Assembly: GCA_963750045.1 (NCBI GenBank)
Contig: CAVVPD010000009.1
Coordinates: 62,001-126,000 of the forward strand
Length of the DNA: 64,000 bases
Source of the DNA: DASUAS01 sp963750045
GTDB taxonomy: Bacteria; Actinomycetota; Acidimicrobiia; IMCC26256; DASPTH01
Reading direction: 5' to 3'
A program made the position numbers and the translations under genes. Positions 63,673 through 64,000 of the stretch are shown in pieces; within the stretch, counting starts at the first letter, position 1; each line of letters starts with the position of its first letter. The notes beneath the pieces were generated by a model that saw nothing but the letters and a program-made list of their open reading frames with translations, was not told where the DNA came from and did not search any database.

Positions 63673-64000
63673 GGGCGGACAGCCACCAGCTCGGCCAGCT
63701 CGGCGACGATGTCGCTGAGGCGGAAGTCCTTCGGCGTGTAGACCCGCGTCACTCCCGCCTCCAGGAGCTCGGGACGGTCGGCTTCGGGGATGATCCCGCC
63801 CACGACGACGGGCGCGTCGACGCCGTTCGCCCGCAGGAGGCGCACGGTCTCGGGTACGAGCCGGCGGTGCGATCCCGAGAGCACCGACAGACCGACCAGG
63901 TCGACGTCCTCGTCGCGTGCCGCCGCCGCGATCTGCTCGGGCGTGAGCCGGATGCCCTGGTACACGACCTCCATCCCCGCGTCGCGCGCTGCCACTGCGA
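63669..64000 (-). CDS. Cobalamin-binding subunit of methylmalonyl-CoA mutase (partial)
   Basis: The C-terminal 110 residues of a B12-binding flavodoxin-like domain: AARDAGMEVVYQGIRLTPEQ, VDLVGLSVLSGSHRRLVPET, APVVVGGIIPEADRPELLEA and a tail VTRVYTPKDFRL. The SxL and GG motifs of the lower ligand pocket are present. The GxxxHDxG histidine motif and the start lie beyond the window. It would cooperate with a catalytic subunit elsewhere to isomerise methylmalonyl-CoA, or ethylmalonyl-CoA in the Ecm type. The stop overlaps the GGDEF-like gene start. Confidence 0.85.
   Translation of the reverse strand, partial: AVAARDAGMEVVYQGIRLTPEQIAAAARDEDVDLVGLSVLSGSHRRLVPETVRLLRANGVDAPVVVGGIIPEADRPELLEAGVTRVYTPKDFRLSDIVAELAELVAVRP

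Overview
The window is very GC-rich, densely coded and carries a typical actinobacterial gene set: the SCO1664-family / DUF3090 / MSMEG_4193-type phosphatase trio, DUF3151, DUF2752, an F420-type luciferase-like oxidoreductase, an Rpf-like transglycosylase, MmpL, a carboxylase epsilon subunit, and several promoters whose -10 box sits 6-8 nt before the start codon (leaderless transcripts). I infer a member of the Actinomycetota, possibly Acidimicrobiia. The lineage cannot be fixed from the window alone. About a dozen conserved genes carry single-base frameshifts, one of them in a C homopolymer. This looks like uncorrected long-read or metagenome assembly error, not gene decay.

Layout. 1-8 kb: a badly frameshifted FAD oxidoreductase cut by the window edge, an ABC ATPase, a secreted Rpf-like transglycosylase, an ABC1 kinase, an Fpg/Nei DNA glycosylase, a DJ-1/PfpI protein, a DUF427 protein and a secreted protein of unknown function. 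8-17 kb: lgt, a MacB-type ABC exporter, an enoyl-CoA hydratase, purE, gmd with DUF3151, and the conserved phosphatase/DUF3090/SCO1664 trio. 17-23 kb (minus strand): a GT39-like glycosyltransferase, a fatty-acyl-AMP ligase, a nitroreductase, a receiver-like small protein and nhaA, which has a structured leader that may be a lithium/sodium-type riboswitch. 23-31 kb: an F420 hydrogenase beta-type protein, a csoR/copA divergent pair with a clear operator, metF, and the iron-uptake operon efeUOB behind an IdeR/DtxR-type iron box.

31-40 kb: a lipid or steroid-like catabolic neighbourhood (DUF35 protein plus thiolase, LLM oxidoreductase, acyl-CoA-type ligase, amidohydrolase, SDR, cytochrome P450), interrupted by tRNA-Ser(CGA) and tadA. 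40-51 kb: the SRP RNA, tRNA-Ser(GGA), a secreted propeller-like protein, a LURP-one protein, a second amidohydrolase, an MMPL transporter, then dnaX-ybaB-recR and small membrane proteins. 51-57 kb: acetyl-CoA acetyltransferase divergent from crotonyl-CoA carboxylase/reductase, methylmalonyl-CoA epimerase and a propionyl/methylmalonyl-CoA carboxylase beta plus epsilon pair. With the B12-binding mutase subunit at the right edge, these form an ethylmalonyl-CoA/propionyl-CoA route. 57-64 kb: a PadR-like regulator, a SulP transporter, a secreted peptidoglycan hydrolase, a long-chain acyl-CoA ligase and a GGDEF-like protein without its catalytic motif.

I saw no insertion sequence, prophage, CRISPR array or ribosomal RNA. 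The least explained elements are the nhaA leader, a near-perfect 18-bp inverted repeat with DnaA-box-like sequences at 60.9-61.1 kb, a 37-bp tandem repeat at 3.1 kb, and the degenerate GGDEF protein overlapping a B12 mutase subunit.
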